This document shows positions 8,677 to 18,441 of a stretch of 64,000 bases of DNA, in pieces; the first letter of the stretch is position 1; each line of letters begins with the position of its first letter. Both the position numbers and the translations under genes were made by a program. Under the pieces are notes generated by a model that saw only the letters and a list, made by a program, of their open reading frames with translations, had not been told where the DNA came from and did not search any database. The DNA comes from Kovacikia minuta CCNUW1 (GTDB lineage Bacteria; Cyanobacteriota; Cyanobacteriia; Leptolyngbyales; Leptolyngbyaceae): positions 1-64,000 of the forward strand of contig NZ_CP083583.1 in NCBI RefSeq assembly GCF_020091585.1, read 5' to 3'.

Positions 8677-9381
8677 TGTGAAATGTCAATTACATAGACC
8701 GCTTTAATGCAAACAATTTTCTCCTTAATTTAGCTAAGAAATTGAACTTCAAATCAATGGAATAGGATCGCGTTGAGATCAAAAGCAAGGTGTAAATTGC
8801 GACCGTCGAAAATGCCAATTAAAATTGCTGTACTCCTTGAATGGACTCAAGTTGGACTAAAGTCGAGTAGTACAGGGGCGAAAAGGCAGCAAAAAGTAGT
8901 GAACTGGAATTGCAAAAGCCCGTTAGCACGAGGGACTTCTGCATTGATAGCAGAGTACCGAGCAGAAATGAGATTTGATTGCGGATGCTGATTTAAGTTG
9001 AGTGGGTGCGTGAAATTGCGGTTTGTTTGCGAAAACTCTCGGTTTGCATCTCGATAATGGTCGCGTGATGAATTAAGCGATCTATAGCAGCGACGGTCAT
9101 CATCGAATCGGTAAAGATGCTATCCCACTGACTAAACGGCTGATTTGCCGTAATCAGGAGACTACGCCGCTCATAGCGATGGGCAATCAGTTCAAACAAG
9201 ACAGAGGTTTCTGCCTCTGATTTTTTGACATAGCCTAAGTCATCAATGATGAGCAGATCGTACTTATCGAGTTTGACCAGCATTGCGGGCAATTGTAATT
9301 GCAGCTTGGCTTGCTGAAGTTGCTGCACCAAAGTGGTTGCAGGCAGAAACTTGACCCACTTGCCTAGTTCTATCATCGAGC
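8677..9381 (-). mobile_element. IS21 type 1 right part (fragment, minus orientation)
   Basis: Starts with the type 1 right end TGTGAAATGTCAATTACA and carries about 310 bases of non-coding right end, then the 3' half of istB on the minus strand. It is interrupted at 9381 by a complete type 2 element and resumes at 12118, so 8677-14206 is one type 1 copy with another IS inside it. Confidence 0.88.
8993..9381 (-). pseudogene. istB: IstB ATPase (type 1), C-terminal half
   Basis: Encodes the Walker B region LLIIDDLGYVKKSEAETSVLFELIAHRYERR and the sensor part of the DnaA/DnaC-like helper. It begins at MIELGKWVKF next to the type 2 insertion. The matching N-terminal half is at 12118-12520. Confidence 0.88.
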
Positions 9382-9561
9382 TGTCAAATGTCAACTACCT
9401 TTTTGAGAAATGACAGCTACTTGGCGGATTTATAGGATCGCAAAGACCCCATTTAGCATCATAAATACACAGAAATAAAAGCCATGATTCAATCATTTCT
9501 AGATTCAATACTTGATGTAGGGATAAACGAGTAAGGATTCATTGACGCAGAACGACACTTG

Positions 9562-9669
9562 AGATCGAAGTGACAGTCAAGAACGAAATGACAAGCCAGA
9601 TCGAAATGACAAGCCAGATCGAAATGACAAGTCGGATCAAAGTGACAACTAAGATCGCAACGACAACTA
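9562..9669 (+). repeat. Six 18-bp tandem repeats in the right end of IS21 type 2
   Basis: Units of the form AGATCGAAATGACAAGCC repeat about six times with few changes, between the right tip and the istB2 stop. Multiple subterminal repeats that bind the transposase are known for IS21. Type 1 does not have them at this end. Confidence 0.8.
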
Positions 9670-9682
9670 GGATCGGCAAAGG

Positions 9683-10555
9683 TTATTGAGGATTTGCTGC
9701 TGGTTTGTTGGAATCTACTGACTTGGCCACCGCTGCTTGCTTACGATAACTATCGGCTTGAATCTCGACAATGAGGGCATGATGAACTAATCGGTCTACG
9801 GCTGCAACGGTCATCATGGAATCGGAAAAGATGGCATCCCACTGACTGAAGGGTTGATTAGCCGTAATCAGTAAGCTCTTACGCTCATACCGATGGGCAA
9901 TGAGTTCAAATAGAACGGAGGTTTCGGCTTCTGACTTTTTGACATAGCCCAGGTCATCGAGTACTAGCAAGTCAAAGCGGTCGAGCTTTTTGAGGGTGGA
10001 TTGCAGTTGCAATTGCAGTTTTGAGTGCTGCAGATGTTGCACCAGGGCGATGGCGGAGCAGAACTTGACGCGTTTACCAAACTCCACCATGCGACGAGCT
10101 ACACCTGCAGCCAAATGCGTTTTTCCCACGCCACTGCTGCCAAAGAGCAACAGATTCTCCGCCCGTGTGAGCCAGGTAGAATCGTCTGCCAGTTGCATTA
10201 AGGGGGCAGGATTGAATTTTGGACACCAGGAAAAGTCAAAGTTGGAAAGGGTTTTTGCGTTTGGCAGTTGGGCTTGGCTTAAGGCTCTTTGCAGGCGAGC
10301 ACTCCAGCGACGCTGAGCCTCCAATTCGCAAAGAGCCAGCAAGAACTGCGCGTAGGACCAACTCTCCTGCATCGCCTGAGCCTCGAGGGTTTCCCAATGA
10401 ACCAGCATGTGGGAGAGGTGCAATTGCTTGAGGTGTAGACTTAGGCTTTGGTAAGGGCTGGGTTGGGGCGGTGGGGGACAGGAGTTGGTCATAGGAGGCG
10501 AGATCCGGTTGGGGAGGATGCAGGGGAGGCAGGTGGATGGGTTTGAGCAATCCAA
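9683..10555 (-). CDS. istB: IstB ATPase helper (type 2)
   Basis: 290 codons as read here; MTNSCPPPPQPSPYQSL, about 20 codons in, is the more likely start by comparison with type 1. Walker A is FGSSGVGKTH and Walker B is LLVLDDLGYV, followed by the conserved KKSEAETSVLFELIAHRYERK block. It loads on DNA and activates IstA. It overlaps the 3' extension of the istA2 frame. Confidence 0.9.
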   Translation of the reverse strand: MDCSNPSTCLPCILPNRISPPMTNSCPPPPQPSPYQSLSLHLKQLHLSHMLVHWETLEAQAMQESWSYAQFLLALCELEAQRRWSARLQRALSQAQLPNAKTLSNFDFSWCPKFNPAPLMQLADDSTWLTRAENLLLFGSSGVGKTHLAAGVARRMVEFGKRVKFCSAIALVQHLQHSKLQLQLQSTLKKLDRFDLLVLDDLGYVKKSEAETSVLFELIAHRYERKSLLITANQPFSQWDAIFSDSMMTVAAVDRLVHHALIVEIQADSYRKQAAVAKSVDSNKPAANPQ

Positions 10556-10607
10556 AGTGTTGCTGCAAGGCTGAAAGCGTCAGAGTATTGGTTTGCAGAT
10601 GGTGATG

Positions 10608-11969
10608 TCAGTATTCGGCAACCTGAGATTCTTTGTCATCGGCAGCCGCAATATACAAGCTTTCAACCATCAGGACAGCGGCGGTATCGAGGTCAAACTG
10701 CGTTTTCATCTGTTGCCACAGGTGTTGCCATTGCTCATTGGGCAGTAAGTCCTGTTGCCAGGTGCAGTACAAGAATGCTCGGGGCTTGCGCCTGAGTCCT
10801 TCAGCCACATGTCGGTAGTTGATACACCGAGCACGTCGTTTGCCTGTGCCACTGGTTCGAATGCGAGGCAACTCCACCACCTGCTGGCGATGTAAATACC
10901 CGACAATCCGGTCATGATATAGATGGAGTTCAAGTTGCCGTCCAATCAGTCGGGCAGGCACGGTATACAACACACAGCGCACATCAATCGTGCTGTGGCA
11001 ACTCACACGGGCGGTGAGGATTTCGTAATCGGCGACCCGTCCTTGGGGCAAGGGTTGCAAATAGGCTTTTTCAGCCTCAATCTTCTCGGTGTGCTGGGCG
11101 TTAAGTCTATCGACCGCCTGGTTAATCAAGGCTTGATACTCGGCAATGCTGCTGAACTCATAACTCCCGCGCAGCAGCAAGGCTTGCTCAATGCGATTCT
11201 TCAAGTGTCCATGGGGAGACTCAATCGACCCATTCTCATGGGCAATGCTGGTGTTGTTTCGCGTCGGTTGCATCCGATAGTGGTGGCACAGATCGTCATA
11301 CAACCGCGTTAAGGGTTTGTTCCGAACACCCCCCAGGTTTCGATAGGCGGCACTCAAACTATCGGTACGGTGCTGCTTTGGCGCACCTCCACAGGCAAAC
11401 AGAGCATTTTGTAAGCCTTCGGAGAGCGCAATGAAACTCTCCCCACCTTGGATAATTTGGGCATATTGCCAGCCACTGTATCCCAGACGATAGTGATAGA
11501 TTAAATGCTCAAACGGCTGACCATTGAGGGTGATCTCAATCCCCTTTAACTCGGTGAAGTCGGAAAATCCCAGCCTCCCTGGTTCATGCCGCAACTCAAA
11601 CATCACTTCTGGGGCTGACCCATGCAGCGCTTTCCATGTTGCCACTCGTCGCTGTAGGGTTCGCAGCACCTGCGGGTACTTGCCAGGGTATTTTGTTTGC
11701 AGATATTCGAACAGTGTCATCGGTTTGAGCTTTGGTTGCGCTCGCAGCATTGGCTCTAGTTCACTTTCCCACACCTCCGCTAACGGGTCGGCACTCGTTC
11801 GCCACGCTCGCACCTTTCCCCGGTTTGGTTGGTAGTCCCCAGATTCAATGCGTTGTCCACTGCGTTCTGAAAATTGGGCAACATAAGCCGCTTCGGCTTG
11901 AGTTAAACCGAGTTCTCGGGCATTCATGTACACTCTGACTTGATAAGTTTCAATCAGTTTTCCAGGCAT
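10608..11969 (-). CDS. istA: IstA transposase (type 2), shortened by a TGA stop
   Basis: 453 codons with helix-turn-helix and complete DDE core (SDFTELKG, HRTDSLSA, HENGSIESPHG). Compared with type 1 it stops early, at a TGA (10608-10610) after ESQVAEY. The same frame stays open beyond the stop to about 10236 and still resembles the type 1 tail (ASYDQLLSP versus SSYDQLFQQ). The stop is therefore a nonsense change or marks a dispensable tail. The catalytic core is intact. Confidence 0.88.
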   Translation of the reverse strand: MPGKLIETYQVRVYMNARELGLTQAEAAYVAQFSERSGQRIESGDYQPNRGKVRAWRTSADPLAEVWESELEPMLRAQPKLKPMTLFEYLQTKYPGKYPQVLRTLQRRVATWKALHGSAPEVMFELRHEPGRLGFSDFTELKGIEITLNGQPFEHLIYHYRLGYSGWQYAQIIQGGESFIALSEGLQNALFACGGAPKQHRTDSLSAAYRNLGGVRNKPLTRLYDDLCHHYRMQPTRNNTSIAHENGSIESPHGHLKNRIEQALLLRGSYEFSSIAEYQALINQAVDRLNAQHTEKIEAEKAYLQPLPQGRVADYEILTARVSCHSTIDVRCVLYTVPARLIGRQLELHLYHDRIVGYLHRQQVVELPRIRTSGTGKRRARCINYRHVAEGLRRKPRAFLYCTWQQDLLPNEQWQHLWQQMKTQFDLDTAAVLMVESLYIAAADDKESQVAEY

Positions 11970-12117
11970 TAGAGGCTTTCCCTGATGAGGTGATCCTCCA
12001 GTGTCTTTTCTACTGCTGGTTTTGATTCAGATAGCTAACAACCCAACACGGTTTTAGCAGGGTTCTAAATCCGCTATGTAGCTGTCACTTATCCGCTACC
12101 CTCATTGTCATCTGATA

Positions 12118-12520
12118 TCGAGCGCCCCAATGCAGAACTGACGTGCGTTTTCCCGGTTCCACTGGGTCCAAATATCAAAATATTCGAGGCATTCTGTAAC
12201 CAAGTCGTCGATTCGGCAAATTGCATCACCACCGCTGGATTGAGCGTGGGGACATGAGCAAACTCAAAATTAGACCAGGATTTTCCGTAGGGCAATTGCG
12301 CTTCTTTGAGCGCGCGGGCAATGCGAGCTTGGTCGCGCCGGTTCGCTTCCCCTTCTGCCAGTGCCAACAGGAATTGAGCGTAGCTCCAGTTCTCCTGGGT
12401 GGCTTGATGTTCGACCGCTTGCCAGTCGGACAGGAAGTGGCCGAGTTTGAGGCGTTTGAGCACGCTCGTCAGGGACTGATGCGGGCTCGACGGGGGCTGG
12501 AGATTGCTGGAAGAGTTGGT
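12118..12520 (-). pseudogene. istB: IstB (type 1), N-terminal half
   Basis: Partner of the C-terminal half at 8993-9381, separated from it by the type 2 element. Walker A GPSGTGKTH is next to the break. Confidence 0.86.
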
Positions 12521-13997
12521 CATAGCTGGAGAGTTCGTGCTGCACGGAGGCAACGTCGGGTATCGGTAAGGTTTGCATGCGGTTGAATTGGTGTTGGAGA
12601 CGATGGAGGGTGAAGGTGCCAGCGGCTAGTTCGGTTTTGAGATAGTTCGCCACTTCGACTTCTCGGTCTTGAGTGGCGGCGATATAGAGCGCTTCAACCA
12701 TCCAACGCGCCGCCGTATCAGGCTCAGCACCGCGTTTCATCTGTTGCCAAAGCTCACGCCAGTCCGCATCTGGTAGCAAGTCCTCTTGCCACTGGCAATA
12801 GAGAAAGGCTCTCGGCTTGCGGCGTAAGCTTTCGACGACATGACGATAGTTGATGCAGCGTGCGCGTCGAACCGCGGCACTGCCATGCACATGGATTCGA
12901 GGTAGTTCGACGACTTCGGTGCTGCCCACAAAGCCCACGATCCGGTCATGATAGAGATGGAGCGTCAGGTGCTGCCCAATCAGGCGAGACGGCACACTGT
13001 AAAGGATGCAGCGCACACTGATGGTACTGTGGGCACTGACGCGACTGCTGAGCACTTCATAATCGGCCGTGCGATAGTGCGGTAAGCTTTGCAGGGTCGT
13101 TTGTTCCAGTTCAAATTTCTGCTGGCACTTGGCGTTGAGTTTCGCAATCACCGATTCAATGAATGCCTGATATTGCCCAACGGTCTCAAAATTGAAGCTG
13201 CCTCGACGATACAAAGCCTGACACAAGCGACGTTTGAAGTAGCCATGCGACGATTCTACCGAGCCGTTCTCATGGGCCACTCCTGGGTTATTCCGAGTCG
13301 GTTGCAGTCGGTAGTGGTCGCAGATCGCGGCATACATCTGCGTCAATTGAGGATTACGTCCTCCAGTATTGCGATAGGCGGCACTCAGACTATCAGTGCG
13401 ATGCTGCCCTGGCACTCCGCCACAAGCAAACAGCGCATTCTGTAAGCCTTGGGACAACCCCACAAAGCTCTCTCCACCCTGGATCACCTGCACATATTGC
13501 CAACCGCTAAACGCCAGTCGATAGTGATACAAAATGTGCTGAAATGGTTGCCCCTTCACCGTGACACTCACCCCTTTAAGGTGTGTAAAGTCGGACAGTC
13601 CTAACTCTCCGGGTGTATGCTGGATTTTGAACATCACTTCTTTAGGCTTGCCATACTTGGCTTTCCAGCGTTCCACTCGCCGTTGCACCGTTCTGAGCTT
13701 GTCATCGTACTGTCCGGGATATAACTCTTGCAGGGCTTCAAACAACGTGATGGGTTCCAGGCGAGGTTCACGTTCCAGCAGCGGCAGTAAGTCGGCTTCC
13801 CAGTGCCCATCGAGTGGGTCAAGACGAGTCTGCCAATCTCTCGGTCGTCCTCGTTTCGGTCGATGGGTACCGCTTTCTATCCGCCGAGCCGTGCGCGGTG
13901 AAATTCCAGCTTTGGCTGCCGAGGCTTGTTGGGAATGCCCCTTTTTCTTCGCGTTCATGTACAGTTGGACCTGTTGATATTTTATTGCTGCGGGCAC
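12270..13997 (-). CDS. istA: IstA transposase (type 1), mirror copy
   Basis: Same 575-codon protein as at 6049-7776, intact, in the opposite direction. It could still be expressed, but its IstB partner in this copy is split by the type 2 insertion. Confidence 0.92.
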   Translation of the reverse strand: MPAAIKYQQVQLYMNAKKKGHSQQASAAKAGISPRTARRIESGTHRPKRGRPRDWQTRLDPLDGHWEADLLPLLEREPRLEPITLFEALQELYPGQYDDKLRTVQRRVERWKAKYGKPKEVMFKIQHTPGELGLSDFTHLKGVSVTVKGQPFQHILYHYRLAFSGWQYVQVIQGGESFVGLSQGLQNALFACGGVPGQHRTDSLSAAYRNTGGRNPQLTQMYAAICDHYRLQPTRNNPGVAHENGSVESSHGYFKRRLCQALYRRGSFNFETVGQYQAFIESVIAKLNAKCQQKFELEQTTLQSLPHYRTADYEVLSSRVSAHSTISVRCILYSVPSRLIGQHLTLHLYHDRIVGFVGSTEVVELPRIHVHGSAAVRRARCINYRHVVESLRRKPRAFLYCQWQEDLLPDADWRELWQQMKRGAEPDTAARWMVEALYIAATQDREVEVANYLKTELAAGTFTLHRLQHQFNRMQTLPIPDVASVQHELSSYDQLFQQSPAPVEPASVPDERAQTPQTRPLPVRLASGRTSSHPGELELRSIPVGTGRRGSEPARPSSHCPRAQRSAIALRKILV

Positions 13998-14206
13998 TAG
14001 GACGTCTCGAATTGCTGTTGGGACATCTCCTAGTGTCTTTTCTTTGAAACTTTCGGTTGATCACAATTGCTGAACTAAGCGATGCAATCTGATCCGGTTT
14101 ATAAATGAACCTGATCCGGTTTATAAATGAAAAAGTGATCTCTTACTTTGCAACTCTGGGATGGGCAATGTAATCGTCACTCGGTCTAGATAATTGTCGC
14201 GCCATA

Positions 14207-14854
14207 GCCAGCCACTGTATCCCAGACGATAGTGATAGATTAAATGCTCAAACGGCTGACCATTGAGGGTGATCTCAATCCCTTTAACTCGGTGAAGTCG
14301 GAAAATCCCAGCCTCCCTGGTTCATGCCGCAACTCAAACATCACTTCTGGGGCTGACCCATGCAGCGCTTTCCATGTTGCCACTCGTCGCTGTAGGGTTC
14401 GCAGCACCTGCGGGTACTTGCCAGGGTATTTTGTTTGCAGATATTCGAACAGTGTCATCGGTTTGAGCTTTGGTTGCGCTCGCAGCATTGGCTCTAGTTC
14501 ACTTTCCCACACCTCCGCTAACGGGTCGGCACTCGTTCGCCACGCTCGCACCTTTCCCCGGTTTGGTTGGTAGTCCCCAGATTCAATGCGTTGTCCACTG
14601 CGTTCTGAAAATTGGGCAACATAAGCCGCTTCGGCTTGAGTTAAACCGAGTTCTCGGGCATTCATGTACACTCTGACTTGATAAGTTTCAATCAGTTTTC
14701 CAGGCATTAGAGGCTTTCCCTGATGAGGTGATCCTCCAGTGTCTTTTCTACTGCTGGTTTTGATTCAGATAGCTAACAACCCAACACGGTTTTAGCAGGG
14801 TTCTAAATCCGCTATGTAGCTGTCACTTATCCGCTACCCTCATTGTCATCTGAT
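14207..14854 (-). mobile_element. IS21 type 2 left part (fragment)
   Basis: Left end region of type 2 in minus orientation, cut on the left by the type 1 end at 14206 and on the right by an IS4-like element. The last 11 bases of the type 2 end reappear at 16163-16173 beyond that element. Confidence 0.85.
14240..14707 (-). pseudogene. istA: IstA (type 2), truncated and frameshifted
   Basis: Codons for MPGKLIETYQ to FTELKG match the intact copy. One base of a short C run is then missing (near 14281), which shifts the frame (ELKGLRSPS), and the sequence ends at the type 1 junction. It has no catalytic second Asp or Glu. Confidence 0.86.
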
Positions 14855-16162
14855 CTTAGTGGTGCAGAAAAGTTCCGAAAGCCAGATGAACAGGAGATCT
14901 CATGATGAGACAGGAGTGACAGAAAAGGGGATGACGTGGGATGCTCAAGTTTCCACACAAAAAGCAACTCCCAATGTCAATCCCCCAACTGTATCGTCAA
15001 CTGCAAACTCAATTGAGTCAATGGATTGTTCCTAAAGACCAACGCCACCTGCATGGGTTTTGTGAAAACGTGGCCGCGATTTTGCAAGCGCAAAGCGCTT
15101 GTTTGAGCCATTGGCTGCCCTACTTGAGCCACCGAGACTGTCAGGCGCGCAGTCACATGGAGCGCTTAAACTATTTTGTTCACAATGCTCAGATTAACGC
15201 TGAGACCTTTTATGTACCACTGCTGAAGCAGTTTCTCAGTGCTTGGCAAGGGATGACAATGCTGCTGACGCTTGACACGAGTGTGCTGTGGGATCAGTAT
15301 TGTTTGATTGAGGTGTGTCTGGTCTGGGGCGGTCGTTCAGTCGTGCTGGCTCAGCAGGTGTTAGAACACGGCAGTGCCACCGTTGGCTTTGAAGACTACC
15401 GGGCCGTGTTAGAAACGGCACAACAACGATTGCCTCAAGATGTTCAGGTTACTTTGTTAGCAGACCGAGGTTTTGAACACGGGGCCTTGATTCGCTGGCT
15501 ACAACAGCAGCACTGGAATTGGGCAATTCGCGCCAAAGTGGACTTGAACGTCATCCTCTCAACGGGTAGAACTGCTGCGGTCGCTGATTTGTTGCCGCCA
15601 CAAGGAGAAGCGTACCTGTTTCGCGAGGTGACGATTCTTCAAGACATTGACTGCCATCTTGCTACGGCTCATCTCAGTTTAGCAGGTGAAGCTTGGGCAG
15701 TCCTCTCCAACCTGCCGCCAACGTTAGCCACGTTTGAACTGTATGGTCAACGCTTTGGCGGAATTGAACCGCACTTCAAGGATTACAAGTCGGCTGCCTT
15801 TGACCTGATCCGTTCTCATTTGCGAGGTGCTGCTGCCCTCGGTTGCCTGCTGATGTTATTAGCAGCGGCAACGCTGATTGCCATTGCCATTGCAGTTGTT
15901 GCAGTCATCGAACAAGGACAAAGGACAGCCTTGGACTGGCACAGTCAGCGCGGCTTGAGTTTTTTACAATTAGGATTACGCGAAATTGAACGATTGGGGT
16001 ATCTCAACTTGCCACTACCTCACTTAGCAACATTACCTCGCAAGAGTCCATCGGCGGCAACAGCTTCCCTCAAAAAACGCGTGCAATGGGAAACTCGGAT
16101 TGAATTTTCCCGTGTCACTGTATTCTCATCTTGAGACTCCAAAAGTTTTCTGCACCACTAAG
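14855..16162 (+). mobile_element. Complete IS4-like insertion sequence (1,308 bp) with 10-bp target duplication
   Basis: Terminal inverted repeats CTTAGTGGTGCAGAAAA at 14855 and its complement ending at 16162. GTCATCTGAT is directly repeated on both sides (14845-14854 and 16163-16172). The element landed in the tip of a type 2 IS21 left end. Confidence 0.93.
14941..16134 (+). CDS. IS4-family DDE transposase
   Basis: 397 residues filling the IS. The catalytic Asp is in LLTLDTSVLWDQY (about residue 105), the second Asp in LLADRGFEHG (about 177), and a YREK-type signature is present in YGQRFGGIEPHFKDYK (Y, R, E and K all seen). A hydrophobic helix (LLMLLAAATLIAIAIAVVAV) follows near residue 310. 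The frame is intact and both ends and target repeats are present, so the copy is probably recent and functional. Confidence 0.92.
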   Translation: MLKFPHKKQLPMSIPQLYRQLQTQLSQWIVPKDQRHLHGFCENVAAILQAQSACLSHWLPYLSHRDCQARSHMERLNYFVHNAQINAETFYVPLLKQFLSAWQGMTMLLTLDTSVLWDQYCLIEVCLVWGGRSVVLAQQVLEHGSATVGFEDYRAVLETAQQRLPQDVQVTLLADRGFEHGALIRWLQQQHWNWAIRAKVDLNVILSTGRTAAVADLLPPQGEAYLFREVTILQDIDCHLATAHLSLAGEAWAVLSNLPPTLATFELYGQRFGGIEPHFKDYKSAAFDLIRSHLRGAAALGCLLMLLAAATLIAIAIAVVAVIEQGQRTALDWHSQRGLSFLQLGLREIERLGYLNLPLPHLATLPRKSPSAATASLKKRVQWETRIEFSRVTVFSS

Positions 16163-16280
16163 GTCATCTGATATTTGATCTCAACGCGATCCTATTCCAT
16201 TGATTTGAAGTTCAATTTCTTAGCTAAATTAAGGAGAAAATTGTTTGCATTAAAGCGGTCTATGTAATTGACATTTCACA
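16163..16280 (+). mobile_element. IS21 tips: type 2 left tip then type 1 right end (107 bp)
   Basis: 16163-16173 is the missing tip of the type 2 element. 16174-16280 equals the last 107 bases of type 1 (plus orientation, ends ...GACATTTCACA). It abuts group II intron sequence at 16281 without a matching target repeat. Confidence 0.8.
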
Positions 16281-16389
16281 CCAATTCCTTGGTATTGGAT
16301 CGTCTAAACCTTTCTGAGGACGCGCCCCGTGCGGAGCCGCACGCGGGGTGCCGTGGGGACGGGGAGGGAAAACCTCCCTGTTACCCGAT
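16281..16389 (+). mobile_element. Group II intron, 3'-terminal 109 bp
   Basis: Nearly identical to the last 109 bases of the full intron at 17218-17915, ending CCCGAT. It is followed by exon sequence TAGCC, the R' half-box of an attC site. The 5' part was lost to the IS21 end. Confidence 0.82.
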
Positions 16390-16439
16390 TAGCCTGCGCT
16401 GGTAAAGCTACTTACCTAGCCAAGCACCCAAAAACCCTC

Positions 16440-16485
16440 TCAACGAGGAACCCTAAGCGGTCGGTGTGCAAGCAGATTGTTAGCC
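16440..16485 (-). other. Partial attC site (one half)
   Basis: On the minus strand it starts GGCTAACAATCTGCTTGCAC, an R'' box with its adjoining arm, just beyond the stop of the 171-residue gene. The other half is replaced by a 49-bp direct duplicate (16390-16438) of the end of that gene and the attC (16482-16530). Confidence 0.65.
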
Positions 16486-16498
16486 TGCGCTGGTAAAG

Positions 16499-17014
16499 CT
16501 ACTTACCTAGCCAAGCACCCAAAAACCCTAGTCCCGCTCCGATTAGTGCTGTAACCGCAGGAATGACTACTGGAACCCACCACTGCTTTTGTCTTTCATG
16601 TTCAATAGCCTGTGTATGCAAAGAGATGGCAGCATCAATAAGCGTCTCAATCTGAGATGTTTCTAGTGGCGCTCTAGTTAATTCATTCTTCTCTTGTGGC
16701 GATAGACGGCTTATTTCGTCTTGTGATAGAGAACGCTTTTCATTGGGGTCATAATTTTGATCCAAAGCCCAACGCCATCGCAAAGATACCCACTTTTTAT
16801 CGCCTCCATTAGTTTCCTTTACTCTGAAGAACTCAGGATGTTCATTACATAGTTCGGCCCAGGTAGAGGCACTGGTAGGTTTATCAAGTTTTTTATCCCA
16901 TTCTGGAACTACAAGATTGGCATACTTAGGGTGTGCACCCATTACTTGAATGGCTGCAATTATGTCAGCAAGCCGCCCGTCGTTGGCTAGATATGGAGAA
17001 AGCTGTCTTTTCAT
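16499..17014 (-). CDS. Cassette protein with C-terminal membrane anchor, unknown function
   Basis: 171 residues, not assigned to a family. The first about 90 residues are rich in Trp and charged residues (SASTWAELCNEHPEFFRV, WVSLRWRWALDQNYD). A helical linker follows, and the C-terminus is a single hydrophobic segment (WWVPVVIPAVTALIGAGLGFLGAWLG). The predicted layout is a cytoplasmic domain tethered to the membrane, as seen in several defence effectors, but no catalytic motif is visible. An attC remnant begins 14 bases beyond the stop, so it is a cassette gene. The 49 bp covering its end are duplicated downstream. Confidence 0.65.
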   Translation of the reverse strand: MKRQLSPYLANDGRLADIIAAIQVMGAHPKYANLVVPEWDKKLDKPTSASTWAELCNEHPEFFRVKETNGGDKKWVSLRWRWALDQNYDPNEKRSLSQDEISRLSPQEKNELTRAPLETSQIETLIDAAISLHTQAIEHERQKQWWVPVVIPAVTALIGAGLGFLGAWLGK

Positions 17015-17135
17015 AATAAATTTTAGTTCAAAGAAATTTAATCTCTTGCAGCAAGCAGTATTTTATAGACAACTTTTTGTGACTTTGAGCACTCATCAAT
17101 AACATTCGGGCTACCAACCCACAGTCAATCCAGCA

Positions 17136-17914
17136 GGCTAACGTTCCCCTTCAGCGGCGGCTAGTAACCTTTGAATCTCCACCAGGATCTCTCAACCGTC
17201 CGCTGCAAGGGGGTTGTGTACGCCCAGCATGGGCGTGAACTCATGGGGTGAAAGTCCCCTGTCGGAGAACCAACGTCCAAATGATCGAAAAGATCCGAGT
17301 GACGCTAACGACTAGCTTAAGGCAAGGGCGTTTCCGCGAGGAAGGGTCTGAAGGAAGCCAGCGGCAAAGCTGCGAACTGACGAACAGAAACATCATAGAA
17401 GGCTGAGATTCCTGTGGCGAGTTGGCACAACACAACAAAGCCTTTTGGTTCAAGGAACACAGTAAATGATGCAGTGGTGCAGCGACAGTTCACGCTCTTA
17501 TCTGGGGAGATCTGCTCAAGAGGCGGTCTGAGTGTCTAAGGGAGTCTGATTGAGGTCTAGCTGGAAACGGTTAGGGAGCCACAGAACCCTACGGAAATTG
17601 AGGCAGCGCGTCTGGTGGTAACGCTGGGGGTGATTGAGCAGAAGTCGTGCCGTAGCCATAGTAGCCAAACGCTCATTGTAATGGGTGAGACAGGGTGAAG
17701 GGCTGAACTTCAGAGAGCAGGGAGGAGCCGTAAAGCTCGACGTGGCGATGAACCCGGATGGGGGAGCTAAATTGTCGGCGCTTAATTGCGTAACCAGCCC
17801 TAGACACCAATTCCTTGGTATTGGATCGTCTAAACCTTTCTGAGGACGCGCCCCGTGCGGGGCCGCACGCGGGGTGCCGTGGGGACGGGGAGGGAAAACC
17901 TCCCTGTTACCCGA

Positions 17915-17920
<6 letters not shown>
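17136..17920 (-). other. attC site interrupted by a group II intron
   Basis: GGCTAAC (17136-17142), then arms TCAGCGG / CCGTCCGCTG and TTGT (17214-17217). The box is completed by TAGAC at 17916-17920 beyond the intron. Without the 698-bp intron the site is about 87 bp and matches the attC at 22416-22501 closely. Confidence 0.82.
17218..17915 (+). mobile_element. ORF-less group II intron (698 bp) inserted in attC
   Basis: The 5' end GTACGCCCAGCATGGGC resembles the GUGCGCCCAGC start of group IIC introns. The 3' end has a GC-rich hairpin (GCGCCCCGTGCGGGGCCGCAC...) that fits domain V, then a domain VI-like stem GGGAGGGAAAACCTCCC and the terminal AT. The exon junction TTGT^TAGAC is the target used by the known IIC-attC subgroup. 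No reverse transcriptase frame is present, so splicing or mobility would need a protein supplied in trans. It lies opposite to the cassette genes, as expected for this subgroup. Confidence 0.78.
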
Positions 17921-18395
<475 letters not shown>

Positions 18396-18417
18396 CTAGC
18401 CTCAAGCACCAAAACAA

Positions 18418-18434
18418 GGTGGGCAATTGCCCAC
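18418..18434. repeat. Small palindrome
   Basis: GTGGGCAATTGCCCAC lies between the BrnT start and the stop of the next minus-strand gene. It may act as a terminator-like hairpin; it lacks a clear T tract. Confidence 0.4.
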
Positions 18435-18441
18435 CCTACTG

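Larger units (their letters stand above)
9382..12117 (-). mobile_element. Complete IS21-family element type 2 (2,736 bp) with 6-bp target duplication
   Basis: Right end TGTCAAATGTCAAC at 9382 and left end, read on the minus strand, TATCAGATGACAATG at 12117. The element is flanked by the direct repeat TCGAGC (9376-9381 and 12118-12123), which proves insertion into istB of a type 1 element. Its ends align with those of type 1 (TGTGAAATGTCAA / TATGGCGCGACAA), so the two elements are related. Confidence 0.92.
12118..14206 (-). mobile_element. IS21 type 1 left part, continuation of the copy at 8677-9381
   Basis: Begins with the second copy of the TCGAGC target duplication and runs to the type 1 left end (...GTCGCGCCATA on the plus strand) at 14206. 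It is a mirror image of 5840-7928 (paired positions add to 20046). Confidence 0.88.

Noticed and set aside
8773-8991. 72-codon frame in the IS21 right end (also at 26141-26359 and 28087-28305)
   Set aside because: Repeated only because the IS end is repeated; composition and lack of homology argue against a gene.
17241-17453. 70-codon frame on the minus strand
   Set aside because: It lies wholly inside the group II intron RNA and shows no protein family resemblance.
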